Source: Moesziomyces globuligerus (Eukaryota; Basidiomycota; Ustilaginomycetes; Ustilaginales; Ustilaginaceae). From it: 64,000 nt of DNA. Positions 1 through 8,880 of this stretch are shown one piece after another. The stretch covers positions 124,001 through 188,000 of the forward strand of contig JARVLF010000005.1 in NCBI GenBank assembly GCA_030849465.1, written 5' to 3'. A program made the position numbers and the translations under genes. Numbering within the stretch: the stretch's first letter is position 1; every line of letters begins with the position of its first letter. Below the pieces are notes generated by a model, which did no database searches, was not told where the DNA came from, and saw only the letters and a program-made list of their open reading frames with translations.

Positions 1-10
1 GATTTGATTC

Positions 11-138
11 GCTTCGAAGACTGACTTTTCGTGCTACATTGTCGAAGCAGGTGTGTGCAGGATCTAGCGTGAGTGGTGCTTCGAACCATGCTTTTCACCC
101 TGCATCGTCGAGGCAGGAGTGTGCTGGAATCTAGCGTG
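11..138. repeat. Imperfect tandem duplication, 67-bp period
   Basis: Two about 61-bp copies start at 11 and 78, both beginning GCTTCGAA and ending in ATCTAGCGTG. They share the blocks CTTTTC, GTCGA(A/G)GCAGG and GTGTG(C/T) in the same order, with scattered substitutions. No coding frame is evident across them. The function is unknown; it may be a remnant of a longer repeat running off the left edge. Confidence 0.6.
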
Positions 139-446
139 CAGTTTTGGACGGTGTCGATGCTGCCAGGCTTGGGCGCACAAAGATGCGGATGAGAAAGATG
201 ACGATGCTGGCGACAAGGATGTCGCAGCGGCCGATCACGCTGGTAGGCTGCGGCGACGGGTTTAAGCAAAATGCTGACGCTGACGAGACGGTTGAGCACT
301 ACGAGAAGCGGTGACATCAGCGGGGGACGGGGACGATGGGTTGTGTAAAACGAGAAAGAGGTAGCACTTACTGATTCGAACTGGCAAACGTGGACGAGGA
401 GGTGGTAGCAACCCGATTTGTGAGGATGAGGTTTGCTGTGGGGGTT

Positions 447-680
447 TTATAGGAGTCTGTGGTCGAGGTAGCACATTTTTGCCTTGATTTCCTTGATGAA
501 GGAGTCGAAGGGGGGATCGATGTGGTAGCGGACGGTGATTTCGTGGCACCATTCGCCGCATTGCCAGCTGTGGCAGATGCAGACACGGTCGTCTTCGTGG
601 AGCTCGACGAGGAAGCCGACGACCTGTTCGTTGGGCACCGTCCACTTGACCTCGACGGTAGCAGGCGATTCCTCTAGCAT
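447..680 (-). CDS. Small orphan protein, 77 aa
   Basis: I do not recognise this family. The ATG at 680 opens a 77-residue frame with strongly C-ending codons (GTC, CTC, GAC, ATC, CAC) like the recognised genes of the window, which is the main reason to believe it. The product is acidic and compact, with three Trp and five Cys (including a CICHSWQCGEWCH stretch around residues 36-48), and has no signal peptide or membrane segment. A 20-codon upstream ORF lies at 695-757 in the leader, so translation may be damped. A GTAAGT donor-like site follows the stop (about 361-366), so a 3' intron or a longer spliced form is possible. Confidence 0.6.
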   Translation of the reverse strand: MLEESPATVEVKWTVPNEQVVGFLVELHEDDRVCICHSWQCGEWCHEITVRYHIDPPFDSFIKEIKAKMCYLDHRLL

Positions 681-694
681 TGTCAATGAGGTTG

Positions 695-757
695 TTATAG
701 AATCGAGGAGGAGAGGGAGGAGGTAGTATTGCTTAACGAAAACAAGGCTCGAGACAT
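695..757 (-). promoter_or_regulatory. Upstream ORF in the leader of the 77-aa gene
   Basis: ATG at 757 (context ACCATGT) followed by 19 further codons and TAA at 695-697, ending 14 bases before the main ATG at 680 and in another frame. It could be a translational attenuator if transcription starts upstream of 757; a TATA-like ATATACTA lies at about 771-778. Confidence 0.4.
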
Positions 758-1683
758 GGTGGGGAGGGAGTAGTATATGTAGCTTTTGAGAAAGTGGTTG
801 CGCAAGCGGGAGGGGTTACAACTCAGCCATAAAAACCTCTGCAGGACTCTTAAGACCTCGAAACCTCGAAGTAGTCCGCTGTGGTTCGGTGTGCGCAGTG
901 AGGTGCGGAATCGAGAGCGATGCGACGGAATACGGAGCGAGTTGGAGTCATGTAGCGATCATGAAACCGACTCCGAGCAGCGACGGAAGTATGGCAGCGC
1001 AGAAAACCAGACCCACAATGCTCGCTCGTGTGCGAATCGCCCAGCAAGCACCCCCGCCAGCAAAACGCAAGACCACCAATGCCCTGCCGTGCTAGCATTT
1101 AAGGTTGCTTGAATGTGATACGCGGCGAGACGGACGACCTGCAGCATCCACCAAAGTCGACTCCTCACAACCCAACCACCACCCCATCTTGCAGAGTCGA
1201 CCCTAACTTCCGATGAACAACGGTGAGCAGTCGCCAGCAAACCAAGTCATGATCATGCTCCCACTCTACACCGCCCATCACTGGCTAACCCAACTATGCT
1301 CTCCGCAAAAAATGTGATTCTCGCCTCAACCGCACGCCGCCACCAAACCTAATCCGACACAGCAACGTCGAAAGAAAAGCGAGTGACATGAGCTGGTATG
1401 ATGGAGAGATGCAGTACTCTAAGCTGAAAGCGGAACAATGTGAGAAAAAAAGGAAGACCACCAAGGATTGAACAACGAACAAGGAAAAAGGATAGAAAGG
1501 TCCCCGTGATGGTGGGAAAATGACCCACTGCCGGCGCAACGGCTGATCTGCGAACGGTTGATCGCCCGGGGACGTCGGAAGCAAGCCGGCGTCCGAGCAA
1601 ACTTGGTCTCGACGCGTGCACCGACCCATGCTCGAGCATGCTGGAAGAAAAAACTCCAAGGTGGAGATCGACGTGTTGCAGGC
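758..1683. other. Intergenic, between the small orphan and GPA1
   Basis: No gene could be supported. Short frames on both strands have no codon bias. A hydrophobic minus-strand stretch ending near 960 and preceded by a CAG acceptor-like site was considered and left uncalled. This space should hold the 3' UTR of GPA1 and the promoter of the 77-aa gene. Confidence 0.5.
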
Positions 1684-2745
1684 TCAGAGGAGACCGCAGT
1701 CGCGCAGGTTGACCTGGATGATAATGTCGTTGACGGCGGACATGACGAACTTGATCTGGCTGGTGTCCGTGGCGCAGGTGAAGTGGGTGTAGATCGTCTT
1801 TGCGTCGCTCTGGTTGAGGCTGACAAAGCGGTTGACAATGTACTCGCACGCCGAGTTGTAGTCTGCGCCGCCCGAGTAGTCGCTAAAGTAGTCCTGCATG
1901 GGCGAGATGGGGAGCTTCTGCTTGAAGAGGTCGATCTTGTTGAGGAAGAGGATGATCGAGGTCTTTACGAACCAGCGCGAGTTGCAGATGCTGTCAAAGA
2001 GCGTAAGCGCCTCCTGCATGCGGTTCACGTTTTCGTCCTCGTAGAGCAGCTGGTCGTACTCGGAGATGGCGACGAGGAAGATGATGGCCGTGACGTTTTC
2101 AAAGCAGTGGATCCACTTTTTGCGCTCGGAGCGCTGACCGCCGACGTCAAAGAGCTTGTAGTTGAGCTCGCCGATCTGGAAGTGGGTCTCGGTGATGCCG
2201 GTGGTCTTGACGCGCGAGCGGAGGACGTCCTGATCTGTGGGGAGGTAGCTGGGCTGCGCCATGCGCTGGATCGAGTCAAAGTAGTACTTTGCCGAGTCGT
2301 TGAGCTGGTATTCGCGGCTGCGGGCAAAGCAGGCCTGGACGCCGGCGTCGTGCCAGAGGCCGTGGATGGCGTCTGCGACGTCTGCGGGGAGGACGTCGGA
2401 CTCAATGTTGGGCGAGAGGCCGAGGATGACCTCTGCGCGTGGCGCGTTGGAGGCGTCTGCGAGGGGGATGTCGAGGCGCTCCATGGCGTCGAGCATGACG
2501 CGCATGGACTGTACGGTGTTGGAGAAGATGATCTCCTTGTAGGACTCGCGCTCGTCTGCCGAGTAGGAGCCGTGATTGATGAGCTTCATCTGCTTGAGGA
2601 TGGTGGACTTGCCCGACTCTCCTGCGCCGAGGAGGAGCATCTTGATCTCGTTTTTTTGGGCGAGGCGGTCCTTCTTGAGCTGCGCCTCGATGGCGTCGTT
2701 ACGCGCCTGCCCCTCCTTGTCGACCTTGGAAGCGCCGCAACCCAT
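1684..2745 (-). CDS. GPA1: Heterotrimeric G protein alpha subunit, Gpa1 (Gi class)
   Basis: GTP-binding alpha subunit that relays receptor signals at the plasma membrane, in fungi usually to cAMP/PKA or MAP-kinase pathways. At 353 residues it has the standard length. All landmarks are visible: N-terminal MGCGASK (myristoylation at Gly2, palmitoylation at Cys3), P-loop GAGESGKST at 40-48, switch I with Arg178 and Thr181, switch II DVGGQ with catalytic Gln204, NKID at 269-272, TCAT at 323-326. The C-terminal CGLL with Cys350 at minus four is the Gi-type, pertussis-toxin-sensitive signature. No intron interrupts it. It most resembles smut Gpa1 rather than Gpa3 as I remember them. It is transcribed divergently from the glutaminyl-tRNA synthetase gene across a 2.3-kb spacer. 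Confidence 0.97.
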   Translation of the reverse strand: MGCGASKVDKEGQARNDAIEAQLKKDRLAQKNEIKMLLLGAGESGKSTILKQMKLINHGSYSADERESYKEIIFSNTVQSMRVMLDAMERLDIPLADASNAPRAEVILGLSPNIESDVLPADVADAIHGLWHDAGVQACFARSREYQLNDSAKYYFDSIQRMAQPSYLPTDQDVLRSRVKTTGITETHFQIGELNYKLFDVGGQRSERKKWIHCFENVTAIIFLVAISEYDQLLYEDENVNRMQEALTLFDSICNSRWFVKTSIILFLNKIDLFKQKLPISPMQDYFSDYSGGADYNSACEYIVNRFVSLNQSDAKTIYTHFTCATDTSQIKFVMSAVNDIIIQVNLRDCGLL

Positions 2746-5026
2746 GATGGCGAGGGGGGTAGATGGAGCTCAGATGGGGGGTGGTGAGGGGGGATGCCGA
2801 GGGCCGATGGCGAGCGAGAGACGCACTGAGACGAGGCAGAAGCGCAGGTATCGAGTGCAGGGTGTTGGCGAATGGGTATGTCGCTTGTGCGGACGGCGAA
2901 TGCGACGTGATCCAGATGAATGCGACTGGCACCGAGAAGAAAGTGCGGCCGAGCGGGTGTGATGGAAGCTGCGATCGATCGCGGCTAGCCGGTAGCCGTG
3001 GAAGTGTAGTGGCAGAGGAGGGGAGCGCAGAAGGGGGCGAAGGGACTGAGAGTGCGAGCGCGGATGTGCCGAGGGATGGGATGGAATGGCCGGGATGAGG
3101 GTGGTGAGGAAAGGCGGTGGTGAGGAGGGGGATCAAAGGGAGATGAGGGAAGTGGCCTGCGGCGAGGGTTAGGGAGCATTGCCGAACGGGCGACGCGGTC
3201 AGGCGGGGAAGGGCGTGAGACGACGAGGCTACCAAGTTAGACAAAAATGTCTGCTGTGGCTTGGGATTGGTTTCCAGTCCAATCCAGTCCAGAAAGGCTG
3301 CTCGTTATGGCAGGAAAGAAGTGCAGCTTGCAGCGTGCAGCAAGCAGCCTGCAGCCAGCGCAACGGCCAAGCACAAAGGCGCCGGGGCGCTCTTGCACCT
3401 TTCGACTGCACCTTTCGACGCTCGACTGGCCGACTAGCCCGGCCCAGAGGAGCCGCTGTTGAGCGCACGTCAAGCCACACAACGGAGCGCCAAAAGGCGA
3501 AAAAAGGGAATCGGCGCTTCTTCTCAAGTTCAACTGCACGGTCACTCACTCACGGCGCGTGCGCGTGTGGCAAGCCTCGACCCTACCTCTCTCTCTCTCT
3601 TTTTCTGCGCCTGTGGCTCTCGCGAGCGGTCTGTGCTGAGCTTGGCTAGCCTTGCTAGTCTGGCTCGCCTTGCTCGCCTTGCAGCGCATTAAAACGCACT
3701 CGAATGGCTCGCTCGACGCATCCAACTCGGGCTGGGTTTGCTGAGGAACGGCATCGGCCCCTCCGCACGCCTTTGCGCACACGCATCCCATGCATCTCAT
3801 CGCAAGATCCGATGCGATGCGAAGCCAAGCGACGCCAAAGGCGCTGAGCCTCGACTGCAACGGGCAACAGCACCCGACGGGTGGAACGGGAGCAGATTGC
3901 GGAAAAGAAGCCAGTCCCACCGTGACAGAGCCAACCGGCGCCGATGCTCTCATCTCGAGGCCACCTTGCCACCTTGCCACCTTGGACCTTGGCGTTGCCG
4001 CACCTGCGCTTCCCGCCGTCCCGTGCGCAGCAGCCTCTGCACCCTGGCAAGAGAGAGCCAACGCGTGAGCCATCACTCGAGAATCGCCTCTTTTCTTTTT
4101 AGAGTTTGAAATGGATTCCATCCGATCCCGCTTCTCTCGATGGAGGCTCACGAGTGCGCCTGTTGCGGTGCGCACCCGCTCCTGCATTTCCTCGCTGAGA
4201 CATGACAGCTAGAGTCGAGACCATCACGAGCCTCGCTCCCACCGCCCAAACCGACTCCGCTCCAACGCAGATGCACCGTTGTCACGCTCGGCCTCCGCTC
4301 ATCGACACCGGATCGGGCCACCTTTGCCAGCGGGACCACAGCTCCACCCGATCGCAAATCTTTCGCTCTGCAACTCGCGGTCGGACCCCGTCCGCTTGGA
4401 CCGCCGATTCGACGGGGTCCCAACGCAGCGTGCATCTTGCTGCACACTACTGTGTACAGAAGCCAGTCGCCAATCGAATCTGCATGCAAGGAGCGCAGAA
4501 GCCGGCCATGACTCTCCAACTACTGCCTCGCTTGGCCTCTCGCTTTCGAGCAGGAAACGCCACAATCAAATATGTGGTACTGATTGTTACGCTGCCTTCA
4601 CTAACACAGCAGAAGTGTATTCCCGATCAGCTGGAAAGTGGGATAGACATGCCAGGCTGAGCGGTACAGGCACAAGGTTGGCTCTTATCGCGATAAGAGC
4701 GAACCATATGCAAGCGCCGTGCCGGCTTCATTCCGCTGCCACCAAGCGCGTGCGCACGCGATCGGGCCCAAACACTCGCACTCGAGGCTGCTCGGTGCGA
4801 GCTCGAGCCAGCCAATAACCGCATGCCCATGCACTTTTGCGCTTTGCACTTTGCTGTGCCTTGTCAAGGCTCAGTCTCTCAACATTGCGCACACCTTGTC
4901 GGTGGCTCTGCGCACAATTCCCAGTCCACAGTGTGAATTTAACCTCGGCTCGCTCACGCTGGCGAGCGCAACGCTTTCTTCTTCTTTCCCAACCTCCACC
5001 GCCCCACCACCTCACACCCTCTAGTC
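2746..5026. other. Divergent promoter region GPA1 / GlnRS
   Basis: 2.3 kb with no supported gene. It holds short direct repeats of a (C)TTGCTCGC/CTTGCTAG type near 3640-3685, a CT microsatellite at about 3585-3602, and scattered low-complexity frames. The bases just before 5027 are pyrimidine-rich, as is usual for leaders here. Confidence 0.5.
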
Positions 5027-7879
5027 ATGCCTCCCAAGGTCGACGTCAACGACCCAGAGAATGCGAGGCTTCTCAAGCTCTTCGAGTCCCTCAACCTGAG
5101 CGGAAACAGAGCCATCGAAACCCTCACCAACCCAAAGCACACCGCCGCCATCGAGAGCGTCATCGCCGATAACCACCTCACCCACAAGGCCATCGACCCC
5201 AAGGCATCAGCGCTCATCGTCTCCGCCTCCACAGCAAAGGACGCATCCAACAAGAACACCAGAGACTACATCGTCTCTCGCATCCTCGATGCAAGCCTCA
5301 CATCCTCCGACCAGGTCAACGCCGCCTACAAGTTCCTCGCAAACATCTCTGGCGAGCCAGACAAGGCCGCCTTCGATGCCGAATGTGGTGTTGGTAAGTT
5401 CCGCCCATTCGCCCAGCACGAAGCGTCTCGACTCGCAGCACACGCCACAGCAGCAGCCTTGAAGGATGAGATACAAAAAACCACAAACGCATGTATTAGA
5501 GCCGATCGGAGACTCGTCTCCCCATGGCATGCAGTTTCTGTTCTTTCTGACCTCGGCAGCTGCTGCGCCCTCTCGCGACCTCGAGCATCCTTGCTTCCGC
5601 ACGCAACCAGCTAGGCTCTTGACTGACTTCTCTCGCAAACTCGTCTCTGCCTCCGGCCAACAGGCGTCGTCGTAACCCCGGAGCAATGCCGCACCGCGGT
5701 GGAAGAGTACGTCTCGTCTCACAGAGCAGAGCTCGACCCCGTCGATGGCTGGCCCAAGCTTGGCGCCATCCTCGCCGGCGTCAAGGCCTCGCCTCAGATG
5801 CGATGGGCCAGCGCCCTCGACGTCAAGGCCGCCGTCGACGCAGTCCTCCTCGCCACATACGGTCCCAAGAAGGCCGCTCCTCCCAAGGAAAAGAAGAAGC
5901 CTGCTGCTGCCGCTTCCGCCGATGCCAAGAAGGAGCTCGCACCCACCGGCCCCGTCGACCCAGATGCCATGTTCAAAGAGGGCTTCCTCGCCAACCTCCA
6001 CAAGCCCGGCGAGAACCCGCAGATCAAGCCCGAACTCAAACAGCAGCACCTCGCAACCACAAAGGGCATGGTCATGACCCGTTTCCCACCAGAGCCCAAC
6101 GGCTTCCTCCACATCGGCCACAGCAAGGCCATCGCCGTCAACTTTGGCTTTGCCCGCTTCCACGGCGGCCTCTGCTACCTCCGATACGATGACACCAACC
6201 CCGAGGCCGAGGAGGAAAAGTACTTTACCAGCATCCTCGAGACCGTCCGCTGGCTCGGTTTCGAGCCCTTCAAGGTCACCTACTCGAGCGACTACTTCCA
6301 GCAGCTCTACGAACTCGCCGTCGAGCTCATCAAGCGTGGCAAGGCGTACGTCGACCACTCTACGCCCGAAGAGATCAAGGAACAGCGTGGAGGACCCGAG
6401 CGTGGGCCGCGAAAGCCCTCGCGCTTCCGTGACCGACCCATCCAGGAGTCGCTCCAGGACTTTGACGACATGAAGAACGGTAAATACCCGCCGGGCAAGG
6501 TCACACTCCGCATGAAGCAGGACATCGAGAACGGCAACCCGCAGATGTGGGACCTCATCGCCTACCGTGTGCTCGAGGCCTCCCACCACCGCACGGGCAA
6601 GGACTGGTGCATCTACCCGACGTACGACTTTACCCACTGCCTTGTCGATAGCTTCGAGAACATCAGCCACTCGCTCTGCACCACCGAATTCATCCTCTCG
6701 CGCGAGTCGTACGACTGGCTCTGCGACGCCCTCGAGGTCTACAAGCCCCGCCAGTCCGAGTACGGACGCCTGGCGCTCCAGGGCACCGTCATGTCCAAGC
6801 GCAAGATCCTCAAGCTCGTCAAGGAGCGCTACATCGAGGACTGGGATGACCCGCGCATGTTTACGCTCATCGCCCTCAGGCGTCGAGGTGTGCCGCCCGG
6901 TGCGATCCTGTCGTTCGTCAGCGCGCTCGGTGTCACGACGGCCAAGTCGACCATCCAGATCAGCCGATTCGACCAGGCCGTGCGCCAGTACCTCGAGTTC
7001 TCGACGCCGCGACTCATGATGGTGCTCAACCCGCTCAAGGTCACCATCGAGAACCTGCCCGAGGACCACTACCAGGAGCTCGAGAAGCCGTTGCATCCCA
7101 AGGCGCCCGAGATGGGCACCAACAAGATGCCTTTTACGCGCACCGTCTACATTGACGCCTCGGACTTCCGCGCCGAGGACAGCAAGGACTACTTCCGGCT
7201 TGCGCCGGGCAAGACGGTCGGTCTGCTGCAGGTGCCCTTCCCCATCACGTGCAAGTCGTTCAAGACCAACGACAAGGGCGAGCCGATCGAGGTCGTCGCT
7301 ACCTACGGCGACGAGAGCACGCCCAAGCCCAAGACGTACATCCAGTGGGTCGCCGAACACGCGCCGTCCAAGAGCCCCGTCAAGGTGGACGAGACGCGCA
7401 TCTTCCACCAGCTCTTCACCTCGGACGATCCGGCGGCCGAGGACAACTTCCTCGACCACGTCAATCCGGATTCGCTCGAGGTCGTGCGCGGTGCGATGGT
7501 CGAGGTCGGATTCTGGCAGGTGGCCAAGCGTAGCATCGAGCAGGCGCGCATCGAGGCGGCCGAGCGCACCAAGAAGGCAGAGGCGGATGCGGTCAAGGCG
7601 CAGAGCGATACGCAGAGCGCGCAAGTCAAGGACGCTGGAGCGGGCGCTCCTGCCCGCACGGCTGAGCAGCTCGTCGGCAAGGAGTTGGTCCGCTTCCAGG
7701 GCATGCGCACCGCTTACTTTGCCCTCGACCGTACCAGTGGTGATCTCGGCCTCTTTGGCGATAAGACCCAGGGCGGCGCGATCGTGCTCAACCGCATCGT
7801 CTCGCTCAAAGAGGATGCAAAGAAGGACGACAAGAAGTCGCCATCCAACGCGGCTAAGCCGAAGAAGAACGCAAAGTAG
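5027..7879 (+). CDS. GLN4: Glutaminyl-tRNA synthetase, cytosolic
   Basis: Class I enzyme that charges tRNA-Gln with glutamine in the cytosol. Two exons, 5027-5393 and 5664-7879: the donor GTAAGT at 5394 and the acceptor CCAACAG ending 5663 restore the frame through a split Gly codon (Val-Gly-Val), giving 860 residues. The N-terminal eukaryotic extension (about 1-230, the non-specific RNA-binding region) is followed by a Lys/Ala-rich hinge, the HIGH motif in PNGFLHIGH (His272), a KMSKS-type VMSKRK loop at about 498-503, then the two-lobed beta-barrel anticodon domain. A Lys/Glu-rich insertion occurs near residues 755-790. Yeast Gln4 is about 50 residues shorter. The protein ends in a basic tail. 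Confidence 0.96.
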
Positions 7880-8207
7880 AACGACATCGCTGTAAAGCAT
7901 GCAATGCAATACCCTCTGTGATCTTGGTTCGGCATGAGATCGGCAATGTCGGCGGCTTTCGAGTCTGGTTTGAGGTTGAGTGTGTGGTGTGAGACGATCA
8001 GGTGAGTATCGCGATGGTCTCCAGGGTCTAGTGCTGTTGGTGTTTGAATCGTCGCTGTTCTTGCCTCGACGTGGTTGTCAGTCAGATGCACGGACGATCC
8101 GGATGACCGCGAGCTAAACCCGAAGTGTGCTCGCCTGGCCATCATCACCACCAGGCGTGTCGAGCTTGCCTCGCCCTAAAAACAGATCCTGCGGACATGA
8201 TGTAGGG
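7880..8207. other. 3' flank of GlnRS
   Basis: Non-coding; no structure recognised apart from the 5S terminator at its right edge. Confidence 0.5.
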
Positions 8208-8214
8208 AAAAAAA
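8208..8214 (-). terminator. RNA polymerase III terminator of the 5S gene
   Basis: Seven T residues on the minus strand (A run on the plus strand) begin three bases after the mature 5S 3' end, as expected for polymerase III termination. Confidence 0.85.
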
Positions 8215-8217
8215 GAG

Positions 8218-8335
8218 AACTGCAGCACCTAGGATTCCCGCGTGGTCCCCCACCGCAGTACTGACTAGGCGATACCTTGCTTAACTTCGCAGATCGGACG
8301 GGATGCGGTGCTTTCAAGGTTCTATGGCCGCAGAT
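8218..8335 (-). rRNA. 5S ribosomal RNA (dispersed copy)
   Basis: The minus strand carries a complete 118-nt fungal 5S sequence, read from 8335 to 8218. The conserved blocks GAAAGCACCGCATCCCGTCC, GATCTGCGAAGTTAAGC, GCCTAGT and GTGGGGGACCACGCGGGAAT are in order. Helix I pairs positions 3-9 with 110-116 (one G-U pair) and helix II pairs 16-21 with 57-62 (ACCTTG with CAAGGT) without mismatch. A T7 terminator follows. The promoter is expected to be internal. It lies in the convergent gap between GlnRS and the NCL1-URA5 gene, consistent with the unlinked 5S genes of many basidiomycetes. From memory, some helix bases differ from the common smut 5S but in compensating pairs, so it is probably functional. 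Confidence 0.95.
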
Positions 8336-8880
8336 ATCCAACCGTACGACAAAGACTTATATGAATGGAGTTTCTTGCTTCAATGCTCATCTAAGCTTCG
8401 ACCTTGCTATCACAGAAGCTGGCAAGTCTGCTGCGATTGTGCTGGGTGAACCTCTTGCGACGATCCACTCCTTTTGTGGGACGCCGCCTCGTGATACAGA
8501 CCGAAACACACTCGAGATCAGATCGCCATCACAACGCTCAAGGTCGGTAGAGCCATGGATGAATTCCCCCGGGAATCGACACAAAGGATCACGGCATTGG
8601 AAAACTCCTCTGTTGTTTCAACCGACAGGATTCTGTCTCACAAGCCTACAGCATCCGCTCTTGTGCATCACACGGCTCGCGCTCCAGCTTCGTACACCGC
8701 CACCGGCCGCTGAGCCTCACGCGAAAAGCTGCCCCGTCCTCAGCGATGCGAGTTCAAGCAAACAACACAGCGGGCCAGAGTCAGACGGGAATCGAAACGG
8801 TCTGGTTGCACGCGGGCTGGGGAATTTTTGTACAAAGCAGGCAATACGCCTTGAATCTGTGTGAAAGGAGGGCAAGGGAA
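8336..8880. other. 5' flank of the 5S gene and 3' flank of NCL1-URA5
   Basis: 545 bases without a supported gene. An open plus-strand frame covers it but lacks coding bias and overlaps the 5S gene. Confidence 0.5.

Noticed and set aside
961..1095. Hydrophobic minus-strand stretch after a CAG acceptor-like site
   Set aside because: It reads like a membrane helix, but codons are unbiased and no upstream exon with a matching donor and start was found.
1558..2787. 409-aa plus-strand open frame over GPA1
   Set aside because: Antisense shadow; low-complexity Val/Asp/Glu/Leu product.
5207..7909. 900-aa minus-strand open frame
   Set aside because: It is the antisense of the glutaminyl-tRNA synthetase; the C-ending codon bias of the real gene keeps the opposite frame open. 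The predicted product is Leu/Arg/Glu-rich with no family.
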